Below, in pieces: positions 35,041 to 46,100 of a stretch of DNA of 64,000 nucleotides (positions within the stretch are counted from its first letter, which is position 1; each line of letters opens with the position of its first letter). A model generated the notes under the pieces. That model was given only the letters and a program-made list of their open reading frames with translations. It did no database searches and was not told the origin of the DNA. Position numbers and translations under genes: made by a program. The DNA is from Zeus faber (lineage: Eukaryota > Chordata > Actinopteri > Zeiformes > Zeidae): positions 19,631,897 to 19,695,896 of the forward strand of contig OY482848.1 in the NCBI GenBank assembly GCA_960531495.1. Direction: 5' to 3'.

Positions 35041-35370
35041 TAGTAATTAGTCTCATCTTATGGGCGCTCACAGTTGGGGCGGCAGGTATTTGGCGCTTTG
35101 GGGCTGGAGAGGAAGAGCAAGACGAGACAGCGGCCCTCTTTGAGTGACAGGAATTACATATGCAGCGAGGCCACCGAGTCAACAATGGAGGCGAGCGCCG
35201 GCACCTCGTGAAATAATAGAGGAAGGAGAAGTGATGGCGTCAACACAACGGCACTTTTATGCATATTACCCCAAATCTATTGTGGCTGTTATCGTCGTCG
35301 TCGTCGCCGCAATTCCTTTCTCTTTAATCACAAGGAAAACGCCGCTCATTTCGCCGCGCTAATGCATCTC
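35041..35370. promoter_or_regulatory. candidate conserved non-coding block
   Basis: Balanced, non-repetitive sequence between simple repeats, with TAGTAATTAGTC near its start and a perfect TGAGTGACAG decamer. No gene evidence. The regulatory call is inferred. Confidence 0.3.
35141..35150 (+). promoter_or_regulatory. MEIS/PREP-PBX-type decamer
   Basis: TGAGTGACAG is the consensus recognised by MEIS/PREP with PBX. It is followed by GAATTACATATG. A 10-base match occurs by chance about once per half megabase per strand pair, so the site is suggestive only. Confidence 0.3.
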
Positions 35371-35994
35371 CGTGGTGGTCGTGGCGGCGGTGGCGGTGGG
35401 GGGGCGGAGGCCGGGGGGTTTTGAGGTCTCCGGTCAGCGGCCGGCGCTCCCGGAGGAGAGCGAGCGAGAAAAACCTTTGTCTCAGGGACGACAGATATAC
35501 GAGCCGGGCGAGCGCCGGGGATTATACACAGAGGTCCTCGCCGCGAGATGGAGGGGGAGGCGCGGGGGGGTGGAAGGGGGGTTGGGGGGGTGGCGGTGGG
35601 GGAGGCTGTGACCGTAGAATAATTTCAGCCTCTCTCCTTCCCTGGGGACTGCACGCTGTCTGAGCCAATCCCCCGCCCTCCCTCCCTCCCTCCCTCCCTC
35701 CACCTCTGCCACCAATCTCCTAACTGCCTTCCCATGCCGGATGTCTCTTCTCCTTCTCAGCGGTGCAGGAAAGAGGCAGAGTGGGAGGCGGAGGCTGGGG
35801 GGTAGGGGGTGGGGGTGAGGGGCGGTGGGGGTGTTGGGGGGGGGGGGGTGTTGTGGGGGTGGGGGTGTGTGCAGCGGCTCACAGGAACTAAACTCAGGTT
35901 CCTTCGCCGCTGCAGCTAAGTGCTGCAGCAAATCACCGCTGCATTACATATACGGGCAATTAGCACCGTGGCACAGCCCTGCAAGACAGGCAGG
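35371..35994. other. GC-rich unassigned region
   Basis: Includes (CCCT)n near 35680-35702 and a G-rich tract at 35795-35870. Overlapping frames are open on both strands without domains. Confidence 0.4.
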
Positions 35995-36089
35995 CACGCA
36001 CACACGCACACGCACACGCACGCACACACATGCACACACACACACGCGCACGCAAACGCATGTACACACACGCACACACACACACACAC
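35995..36089. repeat. (CA)n/(CACG)n microsatellite
   Basis: Imperfect CA repeat with CG and TG interruptions. Confidence 0.95.
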
Positions 36090-36235
36090 TTTTAACATTT
36101 AGACATTTTATAGAATAATTTCAGCAAATTTAAAACTCATCAATATTCAGTAATATACATGAGTGTGTGTGAGCATTTACAGTGTTTGCAGGTGCGTGCG
36201 TGTGTGTGTGTGTGCAGAAATGCCTGTGTTGGAGC

Positions 36236-37023
36236 CAGTGTTTGGCTCGTTACTCAGAAAATGTAATTTATTACTCATTACTTGTTATTCTTTTCAAAAG
36301 CAATATTATCACTTTACTTATCGCTCCCTGCAAACAGTTATTTCATTACGCTACTCATCATACAACTTTTCCGTTACACAACCACAAAATTGGTGATTGC
36401 GTCCTTTCTCCTCAAAATCCACACTTTGCATGTGTGCCTCTTTGTGAATGTCAGGGTAATCGCCGCTAAGCGCAGCTACTGTGAGGCTTAACTAATGACA
36501 CTGCCTGTGTCTTCTACATGAACTGAAACACCATTGGCTCTGTCGTCAACACTCAACTTATGTAGTCGCGGTAACGGACAAACCCTTTGACAAACTGCTG
36601 ATACATCCGAAAGAGTCATTTCCCGAAGCGCCATATTCCCTCCATCCATGTTTTTTTATTTTACACTTTAATTCGCTCCCACATGCAGATTACGTAAAAT
36701 CTTGCCGTGAAGCAGTTCTGCTGCTGACTTGCGACATAGCTCTGGGGCGGGACCGTATGTGCAGATGTCCAATCACGTGAGCGTGATCAGATCAAGCCAT
36801 GTATTGGTCATGACAGACAGCAGGTATACCCAATGAGACTGGATAAAAACTCAACAATGCGGCACGGCGAGTACAAAAATGAATCAACAAAAGTAAGGTC
36901 GTAAACGAGTCATTTTTTGGGGGGGGGGGGGAGTTATTACTGAAATGTTATGAGTAGTTTGTTACGCTACTCGTTACTGCGGAAAGCAATATTATTGCTG
37001 TAACGCGTTACTGCGCAACACTG
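36236..37023. mobile_element. hAT-type non-autonomous element with perfect 8-bp TSD
   Basis: The element is bounded by identical octamers GTTGGAGC at 36228-36235 and 37024-37031. Left end: CAGTGTTTGGCTCGTTACT. Right end, reverse-complemented: CAGTGTTGCGCAGTAACGCG. Subterminal regions also pair (TTACTCATTACTTG.. versus TAGCGTAACAAACTA.., with a shared GCAATATTAT). Elements ending in '..AACGCGTTACT..' are common in fish. The interior has no transposase and contains a poly-G run at 36920-36931. The exact duplication indicates insertion into the preceding GT-rich sequence. Confidence 0.9.
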
Positions 37024-37160
37024 GTTGGAGCCGAGACAATGTTGTGATTTGCGAGTTGTATAAATTCTACAACATGTCATCTTATCCAAATAGCTGAGCT
37101 CACAATAATTTGAACCGGGACGACACAACGTGGCTCGGGAGTGTGTGCGACGCAGCGTTC

Positions 37161-37197
<37 letters not shown>
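37161..37197. repeat. (CA)n microsatellite
   Basis: About 15 CA units then CGCACACG. Confidence 0.95.
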
Positions 37198-37198
<1 letters not shown>

Positions 37199-37720
37199 TA
37201 TCTTCGCACACAGATGCACTTTACGTTTTTTTTTTAAATTTCCTTTCATGTTCTATGTAAACCATTCTGTGGGCCCGTTTTAATCCCAGTGTCCCTTTCC
37301 TTGCGTTTTCTGCTTGTTCAGCTCATTTAGTTCAGGTCACGTGCCCGTAAAAAGTCCCATCTGATTGGGCGATCAGAGCGGCGGCCCAGCTCTCGGTGGC
37401 GTGTATACTGAGCATTCGCATATTGAAACGAAGGTTAAAACAAACAACAACAAAAAAATTCATTTCTGCAGCCCTACCTTGATGGCCCATGCGCTATACA
37501 CTTATTTGAGTATTTTTTATTTTTTTTTGCACGTTTGTACATTATTATTATTATTTTCACATACGTTATATAGTCATTCACCAGACGACACAAAAGGTAA
37601 CTTCCAACAGTGAGGGCGTGTACAGACAGGCCGGGCGTAACATGAATCCCGTCCTGATAAACAAACAAGCGGCGTTCAGACGCCGAACGGGAGGCGCCGT
37701 TCCACCTTAAGAGCGGCACC
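37198..37720. other. unassigned sequence
   Basis: A GCAGCCCTACC at about 37468 resembles the right end of a GGTAGGGCTGC-type transposon; no left end was found. Otherwise nothing was recognised. Confidence 0.35.
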
Positions 37721-37724
37721 TTAA

Positions 37725-37950
37725 AAGATTATCTCGGTTATTTCACCGCCACTGAGCCGGCACTAATAGTCCGAGGCAGATATTGAAGAGCAGCGCGGGG
37801 CCGCGGATCTATTAGGAATTCCCATCTACGCGCCTCATACATATTGATTTCTGACACCAAGCAGCAATGAAAGGCCCAGGGGAATAATATATTTAGCAGG
37901 GTTTGCAGTGAGGAGGTCACAGAGTGCATAAAGATTAGCTGCACAGACCT
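37725..37950. promoter_or_regulatory. candidate conserved non-coding element
   Basis: A balanced 220-bp block includes AATAATATATTTAGCAGGG, ATTGATTTCTGACACC and ACCTTTGACAGG (TCF/LEF-like CTTTGA). It is clearly different from flanking simple repeats and has no coding signature. The call rests on composition and motif content only. Confidence 0.35.
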
Positions 37951-38129
37951 TTGACAGGACCACACCCACGCACACGCAATCACGCGCACGCGCGCGCAAT
38001 CACGCGCACGGTAGTCAAGGCAGGTGAAGTTTGGTGAGCGGCGGCCCCTCCGGGAACCCTGGGGTCGTGGCGAAACAGTGTGTCAAAATTAAAGCCACGA
38101 TCTATGTGCGTCGTGCGTTTCCCCAACCC

Positions 38130-38240
38130 GTCCAAGATAAGATCCAATAAGATAAAACTTTATTAATTCCCGGAGGGAAATCAAGGCTTTACAGCAGCGA
38201 AAAAAAAACAAAAAAAAACAACAACAACAACAACCGTACG
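38130..38240 (-). mobile_element. 3' end of a LINE-like retroelement, antisense
   Basis: GATAAGATCCAATAAGATAA leads into AACTTTATTAATTCCCGGAG and GGAAATC..TTTACAGCAGC. This is the reverse complement of a common fish retroelement tail ('..CCGGGAATTAATAAAGT' plus short tandem repeats). Only ~100 bp remain. Confidence 0.55.
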
Positions 38241-38334
38241 GCTAAGGAAACAGTGCAGTCAAGAAAGACATACAAATACAATTAGATTAGAAATAACACA
38301 CATGTACACATACATTTAGCAACGACAACACGAG

Positions 38335-39985
38335 GTAGCACTGTGCTAACTAGTATCACTATTATAACTAGTAGCACTATACTAACTAGTTTCACTATTA
38401 TAACGAGTAGCACTATACTAACAAGTATCACTATTCTAACTAGCGGTACTATTCTAACTAGTAGCACTACACTAACTAGTATTCCAATTCTAAATAGTAG
38501 CACTATACTAATTAGTAACACTATTCTAACTAGTAACACTGTTCAAACTAGAATCACTATTCAAGTAGTATCCCTTTCTTACTAGTAGCACTATTCTAAC
38601 TTGTAACACTATTCTAACCAGTAGAACTATATTAACTAGTAACACAATTCTAACAAGTATCACTATTCTAACTAGAAGCAAATATTAACTAGTATCACTA
38701 TTCTAACGAGTAGCACTATTATAACTAGTAGCACTATTATAACTAGCATGGCTATTCCAACTAATAGCACAATACTAACTAGTGACACTGTACTAACTAA
38801 TAACACTATTCTAACCCTAACCCTATACTAACTAGTATCGCTTTTCGAACTAGTATCACTATTCTAACTAGTAGCACTATTCTTATTAGTATAATATTCT
38901 TACTACTAACACTATTCTAAGTAGTAGCAATATTCTAACTAGTAGCACCATTCTTACTAGTATCATTTTTTTTAACTAGTAGCACTATACAAACTAGTAG
39001 GACTATACCAACTAGTAACACTGTCCTAAGTAGTAACGCTGTTCTAACTAGCAGCACTATACTGACTAGTATCACTTTTCTAACAAACATCACTTTTCTA
39101 ACCAGCATCACTATACCAACTACTAACACTATTCTAACCAGTAACACTATTTCAACTAATAACTATTTTCTAACTAGTCTCACTATTCTTAATAGTAGCA
39201 CTATTCTTACTAGAATTGCTATTCTAACTAGTAACACTTCTCTAACTAGCAGCACTATTCTAACTAGTAACACTATTCTAACTAGCAGCACTATACTAAC
39301 TATTATCACTATTCTAACTAGTAACACTATTCTAACTAGCAGCAATATACTAACTAGTATCACTTTTATAACTAGCATCACTATACCAACTACTAACACT
39401 ATTCTAACCAGTAACACTATTTCAACTAATAACTATTTTCTAACTAGTCTCACTATTCTTAATAGTAGCACAGTTCTTACTAGAATTTCTATTCTGACTA
39501 GTAAAACTATTCTAACTAGTAGCACTATTCTAACTAGCAGCGCTATTTTAACTAGTATCACTATTACAACTAGTATCACTATTCTAACTAGTAACACTAT
39601 TCTAACTAGAAGCACTATTCTAATGAGTAGCACTATTCTAACTAGTAATGCAATACTAAATAGTATCACCATTTGAACTAGTAGCACTATTCTAACTAAT
39701 ATCACAACTCTAACTAATTACACAATTGTAACTAGAAGCACTATACTAACTAGAATCAGTATTCTAACTAGTAACACTATCCTAACTAGTAGCACAATAC
39801 TAACTAGTAGAACTATTCTAACTATTAGCATTAAACTAACTAGTATTAATATTAGAACGAGTAGCACTATTCTAACTAGTAGCATTATACTAACCGGTAT
39901 TGCTATTCAAACAAGAATCGGTATTCTAACTAGTAGCACTATACTAACTAGTAGCACTATTCTAACTAGTAGCACCGTTCTAGTA
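38335..39985. repeat. 18-bp satellite (CTAACTAGTAGCACTATT)
   Basis: Tandem 18-bp units are diverged by substitutions and rarely by indels. A higher-order repeat is visible: the block beginning AGCATCACTATACCAAC at 39104 recurs almost unchanged at 39374, 270 bp away (15 units). Because the period is 18, the minus strand reads as LLVRIV-type six-residue repeats; no gene is implied. The first fraction (38282-38340) grades from non-repeat sequence. Telomere-like CTAACCCTAACCCTATA occurs at 38811-38827. Confidence 0.95.
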
Positions 39986-40180
39986 TTCTAAGTACAGGGT
40001 ACTAATTCCAAGTACTAATAATAACTACTAATACTACATTGTAATACTAGGAATGTACTAGGTATGTACGAGGTACTAATATTTGGTACTGATATGAAGT
40101 ACTTATAGTAACTACTAATACTCAGTAATAATACTACTATTACTACTACTATAACTACTACTATGGCATCGTTTTTTATA

Positions 40181-40253
40181 GTTTCCGTAGTGTAGTGGTT
40201 ATCACGTTCGCCTCACACGCGAAAGGTCCCCGGTTCGAAACCGGGCGGAAACA
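40181..40253 (+). tRNA. tRNA-Val (anticodon CAC)
   Basis: A complete 73-nt cytosolic tRNA. The acceptor stem GTTTCCG (40181-40187) pairs with CGGAAAC (40246-40252), with discriminator A at 40253. The anticodon stem TTCGC/GCGAA (40207-40211, 40219-40223) encloses loop CTCACAC with anticodon CAC at 40214-40216, reading GUG valine codons. Internal promoters are intact: A box TAGTGTAGTGG (40188-40198) and B box GGTTCGAAACC (40232-40242). The T arm and stems have no mismatches, and the gene looks like the standard vertebrate tRNA-Val-CAC. There is no intron; CCA is absent from the gene, as usual in eukaryotes. It lies alone inside a satellite array. Confidence 0.98.
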
Positions 40254-40255
40254 CC

Positions 40256-40259
40256 TTTT
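40256..40259 (+). terminator. RNA polymerase III terminator of tRNA-Val
   Basis: A TTTT run two bases after the tRNA 3' end, the standard pol III stop signal. Confidence 0.85.
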
Positions 40260-40974
40260 AGTAATTTCCCCCTGGGATTATCAAAGTACTTCTCATTCTG
40301 TATATACAAGGTGCTAACAATAGGTACTTATGGTGAGTACTAATACAAGGTACTTGTTGTAGGTACTGATACTAGATATTAATACTAGGCACTAATGCTA
40401 GGTACTGATACTAAGTACAAATACTCAGTACTTGGTACTAATACTAGGTACATACTAGGCACTAATACAAGCTACTAATGATAGGTACTAATAGTATGTA
40501 CTAAAACGAAATACTAGGTACTATTCTAGGTACAGATACTAGATACTAATACTAAGTAATAATACTAGGTACTAATATTAGGAAGTAATATTAGGTATTA
40601 ATACTAGGTACAGATACTAGGTACTAATACTAGGAACTAATACAAGGTAGTAATACTAGGTATATAACAGGTACTAATACTAGGTATTAATACTAGGTAC
40701 TGGTACTTATACTAAGTAGTAGTACTAGGTATATACTAGGTCCTAATGCCAGGTTCTAATACGAGGTACTAAAACTAAGTACTAGGTACTAATACTAGGA
40801 ACTAATACTAGGCACCGATACTAGGTACTAATACTAAGTACTAATACAATATACTATTACTAGGTACTAATATTAGGTACTAATACTAAGTACTAGTGAT
40901 AGGTACTAATTCGAGGTACTAATCCTAGGTACTGATAATAGGTAGTAATACAAATGTTTTTTAGGTAGTAATAC

Positions 40975-41100
40975 TAATGCTATACTAGCTAGTAGCACGA
41001 TTCTAACTAGTAGCGCAAGTCTAACTAGTATCACTGTACTAACCAGTAATAATTTTCTTACTAGTAACACTATGCTAACTAGTAGCACTACTTTAACTAA
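40975..41100. repeat. island of the 18-bp satellite inside the 13-bp array
   Basis: Seven units of the CTAACTAGTAGCACTATT type (for example TTCTAACTAGTAGCGCAAGT) interrupt the 13-bp array. The two satellites are therefore interleaved rather than simply adjacent. Confidence 0.85.
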
Positions 41101-41656
41101 TTAGTAACGATAGGTAATGATACTAGGTACATAAACTAAGTACTAGGTACTACACTAGGTACTAATACGAAGTAGTAGGCACTAATACTTGGTACTAATA
41201 CTAGGTATATTCTAGGTACTAATACTAGTTACTAATGCTAGGTACAAATACTGGGTACAAATACTAAGTACTAGGTACTAATTCTATATCTATTTATAAT
41301 ACTAGGTACTAATATTAGGTATGTACTAGGTACTATTACTAAGTATTAATTTAGGTACAAATACTAAGTTAGAATACTAGCTATATTCTAGGCACAAATA
41401 CTAGCTACTAATACATGGTACTGATACTATGTACGAATACTGGGTAGTAAGTAAAGGTGTATACTAGGTACTAATATAAGGTACTAATAGTAAATACAAA
41501 TACTAGGTACTAATACTATGTATATATGAGGTACTAATATTAGGTATGAATATTAGGTATTAATACTAGGTACTAATACTAGGTAGTTTTACCAGGTATA
41601 TACTAGGTACTAATATTAGGTACTAATACTAAGTACTAATACTTGATATATACTTA

Positions 41657-43117
41657 GTATACACCTATTATTACTACCTAGTATTAGTACATAGCAATAG
41701 TACCTAAAATTAGTACTTAGTACATACCTGGTATTACTACCTAGTATTAGTACTTACTATTAGTACCTTATATACACCTAGTATTACTGCCCAGTATAAG
41801 TACATAGTATCAGTATTAAACTAGTATATTAAACTATTATTAGGTTACCTAATATCCCCACTATGTACTACTAATATACTAGTACCTAGTACAATTAATC
41901 AAACAGCGATGGACGCAGCCATCAGGGGTTAGGTGTCTTGCTCAAGGACACTGAAGCATGCTAGCAGGAGGAGCCTGGGATTGAACCAGCAACCTTTAGA
42001 TTACTGGACGACCAGCTCTTCCTCCTGAGCTCCCATCCCCTATCCAGAGTATTAGTACCATACATCGGAACCTAGTATACACCTAGTATTACTACCTAGT
42101 ATTAGTACCTAGTATTAGTACTTACTATTAGTACCTCATTTTAGTACCTAGTATACACCTAGTATACACCTAGTAATACGACCTAGTATAAGTACCTAGT
42201 ATTAGTACTTACTATTAGTACATAATATTAGTACCAAATGTACACCGAGAATTACTACCTAGTATTAGTACTTACTATTAGTACATAATATTAGTACCAA
42301 ATGTACACCTAGAATTACTACCTAGTATTAGTAAATAGCACATCGCATTAGTACCTGGTATTATTACTTAGTATAAGTACCTTGTACACACCTAGTATAA
42401 CTACCTAGTATAAGTACATAGCATTCGTACCTAATATTAGTACTTACCACTAGTACCTAATATTAGTGCTTAATACACACCTATTATTACTACCAGTATA
42501 ACTACCTTGTATTAGTACCTAGTATTAGTACTTACTATTAGTACCTAGAACCAGTACCTAGTAGTAGTACCTAATATTTGTACCAAGGATATACTTAGTA
42601 TTAATACCTAGTATTAGTACCTGTTATATACCTAGTATTACTACCTTGTATTAGTTCCTAGTATTAGTACCTAGTATCTGTACCTAGTATTAATACCTAC
42701 TATTAGTACCTAATATTAGTACCAAGTATATACCTAGTATTAACACCTAGTATTAGTACTTAGTATTAGTCCCTAGTATTAGTACCTAGTATGAGTACCT
42801 CATATTCTCACCTAGTATTAGTAATTTGTATTAGTACCTCATATTCTCACCTAGTATTAGTACCTAATATTTGTACCTAATATATACCTAGCATTAGTAC
42901 CTAGCATTTGTAGCTAGAACCAGTACCTAGTATTAATACCTTGTATTAGTACCTGTTATATACCTAGTATTACTACCTTGTTTTAGTTCCTAGTATTAGT
43001 ACCTAGTATCTGTACCTAGTATTAATACCTAATATTAGTACCTAACATTACTACCTAGTATATACCTAGTATTTGCACATAGTATATACCTAGTATTAGT
43101 ACCTAGTTTAAGTATAC
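41657..43117 (-). repeat. 13-bp satellite, block 2, inverted
   Basis: The unit reads ATTAGTACCTAGT, the exact reverse complement of the flanking blocks. At the left junction ACTTAGTATAC (41652-41662) and at the right junction GTATACTAAGT (43112-43122) are reverse complements. The landmark 'TACTACTAATATACTAGTACC' core near 41870 is the inverse of landmarks at 43620 and 44003, so this is an inverted piece of the same array. Confidence 0.9.
41898..42041 (-). mobile_element. tRNA-derived SINE inserted in the satellite
   Basis: Read on minus, the head contains an A-box-like GAGCTCAGGAGG (from 42020-42031) and a B-box GGTTCAATCCC (41978-41988). The CCTTGAGCAAGACACCTAAC segment follows, a hallmark of a common fish SINE. 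It is ~140 bp and the 3' part appears truncated. No target duplication was obvious in the degenerate array. Confidence 0.7.
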
Positions 43118-46100
43118 TAAGTACTAGGTTCTAATACTAGGAACCAATACTAGGTACTAATACTAGGTATATACAAGGTACTAATACTGGGTACTAATGC
43201 TATATATTAATACAAGGTACTAAAACTAAGTACTAGGTACCATGCAACCGTGCTATGTACTTATACTAGGTAGTTATACGAGGTGTATACAAGGTACTAA
43301 TATTAGGCACTAATAGTCAGTACTAAAACCATGAAGTAATGCTCGGTATATACTAGGTTCTAATATTAGGTACTAATACTAAGTACTAATACCAGGTACT
43401 AATGCGATGTGCTATTTACTAATATTAGGTAGTAATTCTAGGTGTACATTTGGTATTAATATTATGTACTAATAGTAAGTACTAATACTAGGTACTAATT
43501 CTAGGTAGTAATACTAGGTGTATACTAGGTACTAATACTAAGTACTAATACTAGGAAGTAATACTAGGTGTATACTAGATTCCGATGTAAGGTAGTAATA
43601 CTATGTACTAAAACTAGGTACTAGTATATTAGTAGTACATATTAACCAAGTATTAGGTAACCTAGTACTAGTTTAATACAAAGGTACTAATGCCTGGTAC
43701 TGATACTATGTAAGTATACTGGGCAGTAATACTAGGTGTATACTAGGTACTAATATTAGGTACTAATAGTAAGTACTAATACTAGGTACTAATACTAGGT
43801 AGTTATACCAGGTATGTACAAGGTACTATTATTAGGTACTAATTCTAAGTACTAATACTAGGTACTAATACTAGGTACTAATTCTAGGTAATAATACTAG
43901 GTATAAACTAGATACTAATACTAAGTACTAATACTAGGAAGTAATACTAGGTGTATACTAGATTCTGATGTGAGGTACTAATACTTTGTACTAATACTAG
44001 GTAGTAGTATATTAGTAGTACATATAAACCAAGTATTAGGTAACCTAATATTAGTTTAATACAAAGTACAAATGCTAGGTAATAATAATAGGTACTAATG
44101 CCTGGTACTGATACTATGTACTTATACTGGGCAGTAATACTAGGTGTATACTAGGTACTAATATTAGGTACTAATAGTAAGTACTAATACTAGGTACTAA
44201 TACTAGGTGGTAATACCAGGTATGTACTAAGTACTAATATTGGGTACTAATATTTGATACTAATACTAAGGACTAATACTATGTACTAATACTAGGTGGT
44301 AATAATAGGTGTATACTAAGTACTAATATTAGGTACTATTATTAGGTACTAATTCTAAGTACTAATACTAGGTACTAATACTAGGTACTAATTCTAGGTA
44401 ATAATACTAGGTGTAAACTAGATACTAATACTAAGTACTAATACTAGGTACTAATACTAGGTGGTAATACCAGGTATGTACTAAGTACTAATATTGGGTA
44501 CTGATATTTGATACTAATACTAAGTACTAATACTATGTACTAATACTAGGTAGTAATAATAGTTGTATACTAGGTACTAATATTAGGTACTAATAGTAAG
44601 TACTAATACTAGGTACTTATTCTAGGAAGCAATTATAGGTTTGTACTAGGTTCTAATGTTAGGTAATAATACTAAGTACTTTAACTAGGTACTAATGCTA
44701 GGTACTAATACTAAGTAATCCAAGGTATATACTATGTTGTAATGTTAGCTACTAATGCTAAGTACTAATACTAAGTATATACTAGGTAGCAATACTAGGT
44801 TAATACTTAGTACTAATACTAGGTACTAATACCTGGTGCTGATGCTATATACTTATAAAGGGTAGTAATACTAGGTGGATATTTGGTACTAAAATAAGGT
44901 ACTAATAGTAAGTACTAATACTAGGTACTAATACAAGGTAGTTATACAGGGTATATACTAGGTACTAATACTAAATGCTAATAATCTAATCTAATCTAAT
45001 CTAATCTAATCCAATGTTAGGTACTAATACCAAGTACTAATACTAGGTAGTAATACTGGTTATATACTAGGATCTAATGCTAGATACTGACACTCGGCAC
45101 TAACACTAGGTACTCACACGAGGTTCTAACACGAGGTACTTATTAGGGCCGCCAACGTTCACGTGCTCAGGCTTGCGATTCATCGGGAAACCTTGACACG
45201 TGCAAGCGACTAACGTCGCCACCGCCGCCGCCGCTGGGGTCGCTGGCAGCACCTGGAGCCCCCTGTCAGAGGGGCTCCGGTGGACGGCGGCCGTCCACCG
45301 GAGCCCCTCTGACAGGGGGCTCCAGGTGCTGCCGGCGAGGGCTCCGGTGGACGGCCGCCGGAAACGAAAGTACTATACCTGGTACTAATATTATGTACTA
45401 ATACTAAAGACTAACACTGGGTACTAACAGTAGGTACTGATACTAGTTAATGATACTAGATACAAATATTAGGTACTAATACTAGCCAGTGATACTAGGT
45501 ACTAATACTAGGTACCAATACTAGGTACTGATACTAGGTATATATTAGGTACTAATAACAAATACTTATACTAGGCACTAATACTAGCTACTAATATTAG
45601 GTACTAATACTCAATTCTAATACTAGGTACTAACACTAGGATTATACCAGGTACTAATACAATGTACTAATACTAGGTACAAATACTAAATACTAATAGT
45701 AACTACTAATACTAGGTACAAATACTAAATACTAATAGTAACTACTAATACTAGGTACAAATATTAGATACTAATACTAGGTACTAATACTAGGTAGTGA
45801 TACTTGGTACTAATACTAGGGATGCTAGTTTTGTATACTAAGTTAAGTACTAATTCTAGGTACTAATACATAGTAATAATACTAGGTACTCAAACTAGTT
45901 ATATACTAGGTACTGATACTAGGTACTTATACTAGGTACTGATACTAGGCAGATACTAGGTTCGAATTATAGGTACTGATAGTAGGTGCTGAAATTAGTT
46001 TCATACAGTAGGTTTTAATACGAAATACTAAAACTAGGTACTGACACCAGGTGCAAATACAAGGTGCTAATACGCGGTAGGGATACTAGATACTGATACC

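Larger units (their letters stand above)
39986..41656 (+). repeat. 13-bp satellite (ACTAGGTACTAAT), block 1, forward
   Basis: Degenerate 13-bp units are interrupted by the tRNA gene at 40181-40253 and by an island of the 18-bp satellite at about 40975-41100. Strand + is used here to mean the orientation reading ACTAGGTACTAAT. Confidence 0.95.

Noticed and set aside
38282..39705. Hydrophobic LLVRIV-repeat ORFs on the minus strand
   Set aside because: They follow from the 18-bp satellite period and stop wherever a unit has an indel; no start or transcript evidence.
45200..45388. 62-codon ORF over the palindrome
   Set aside because: It runs through both palindrome arms and into the satellite; a structural by-product.
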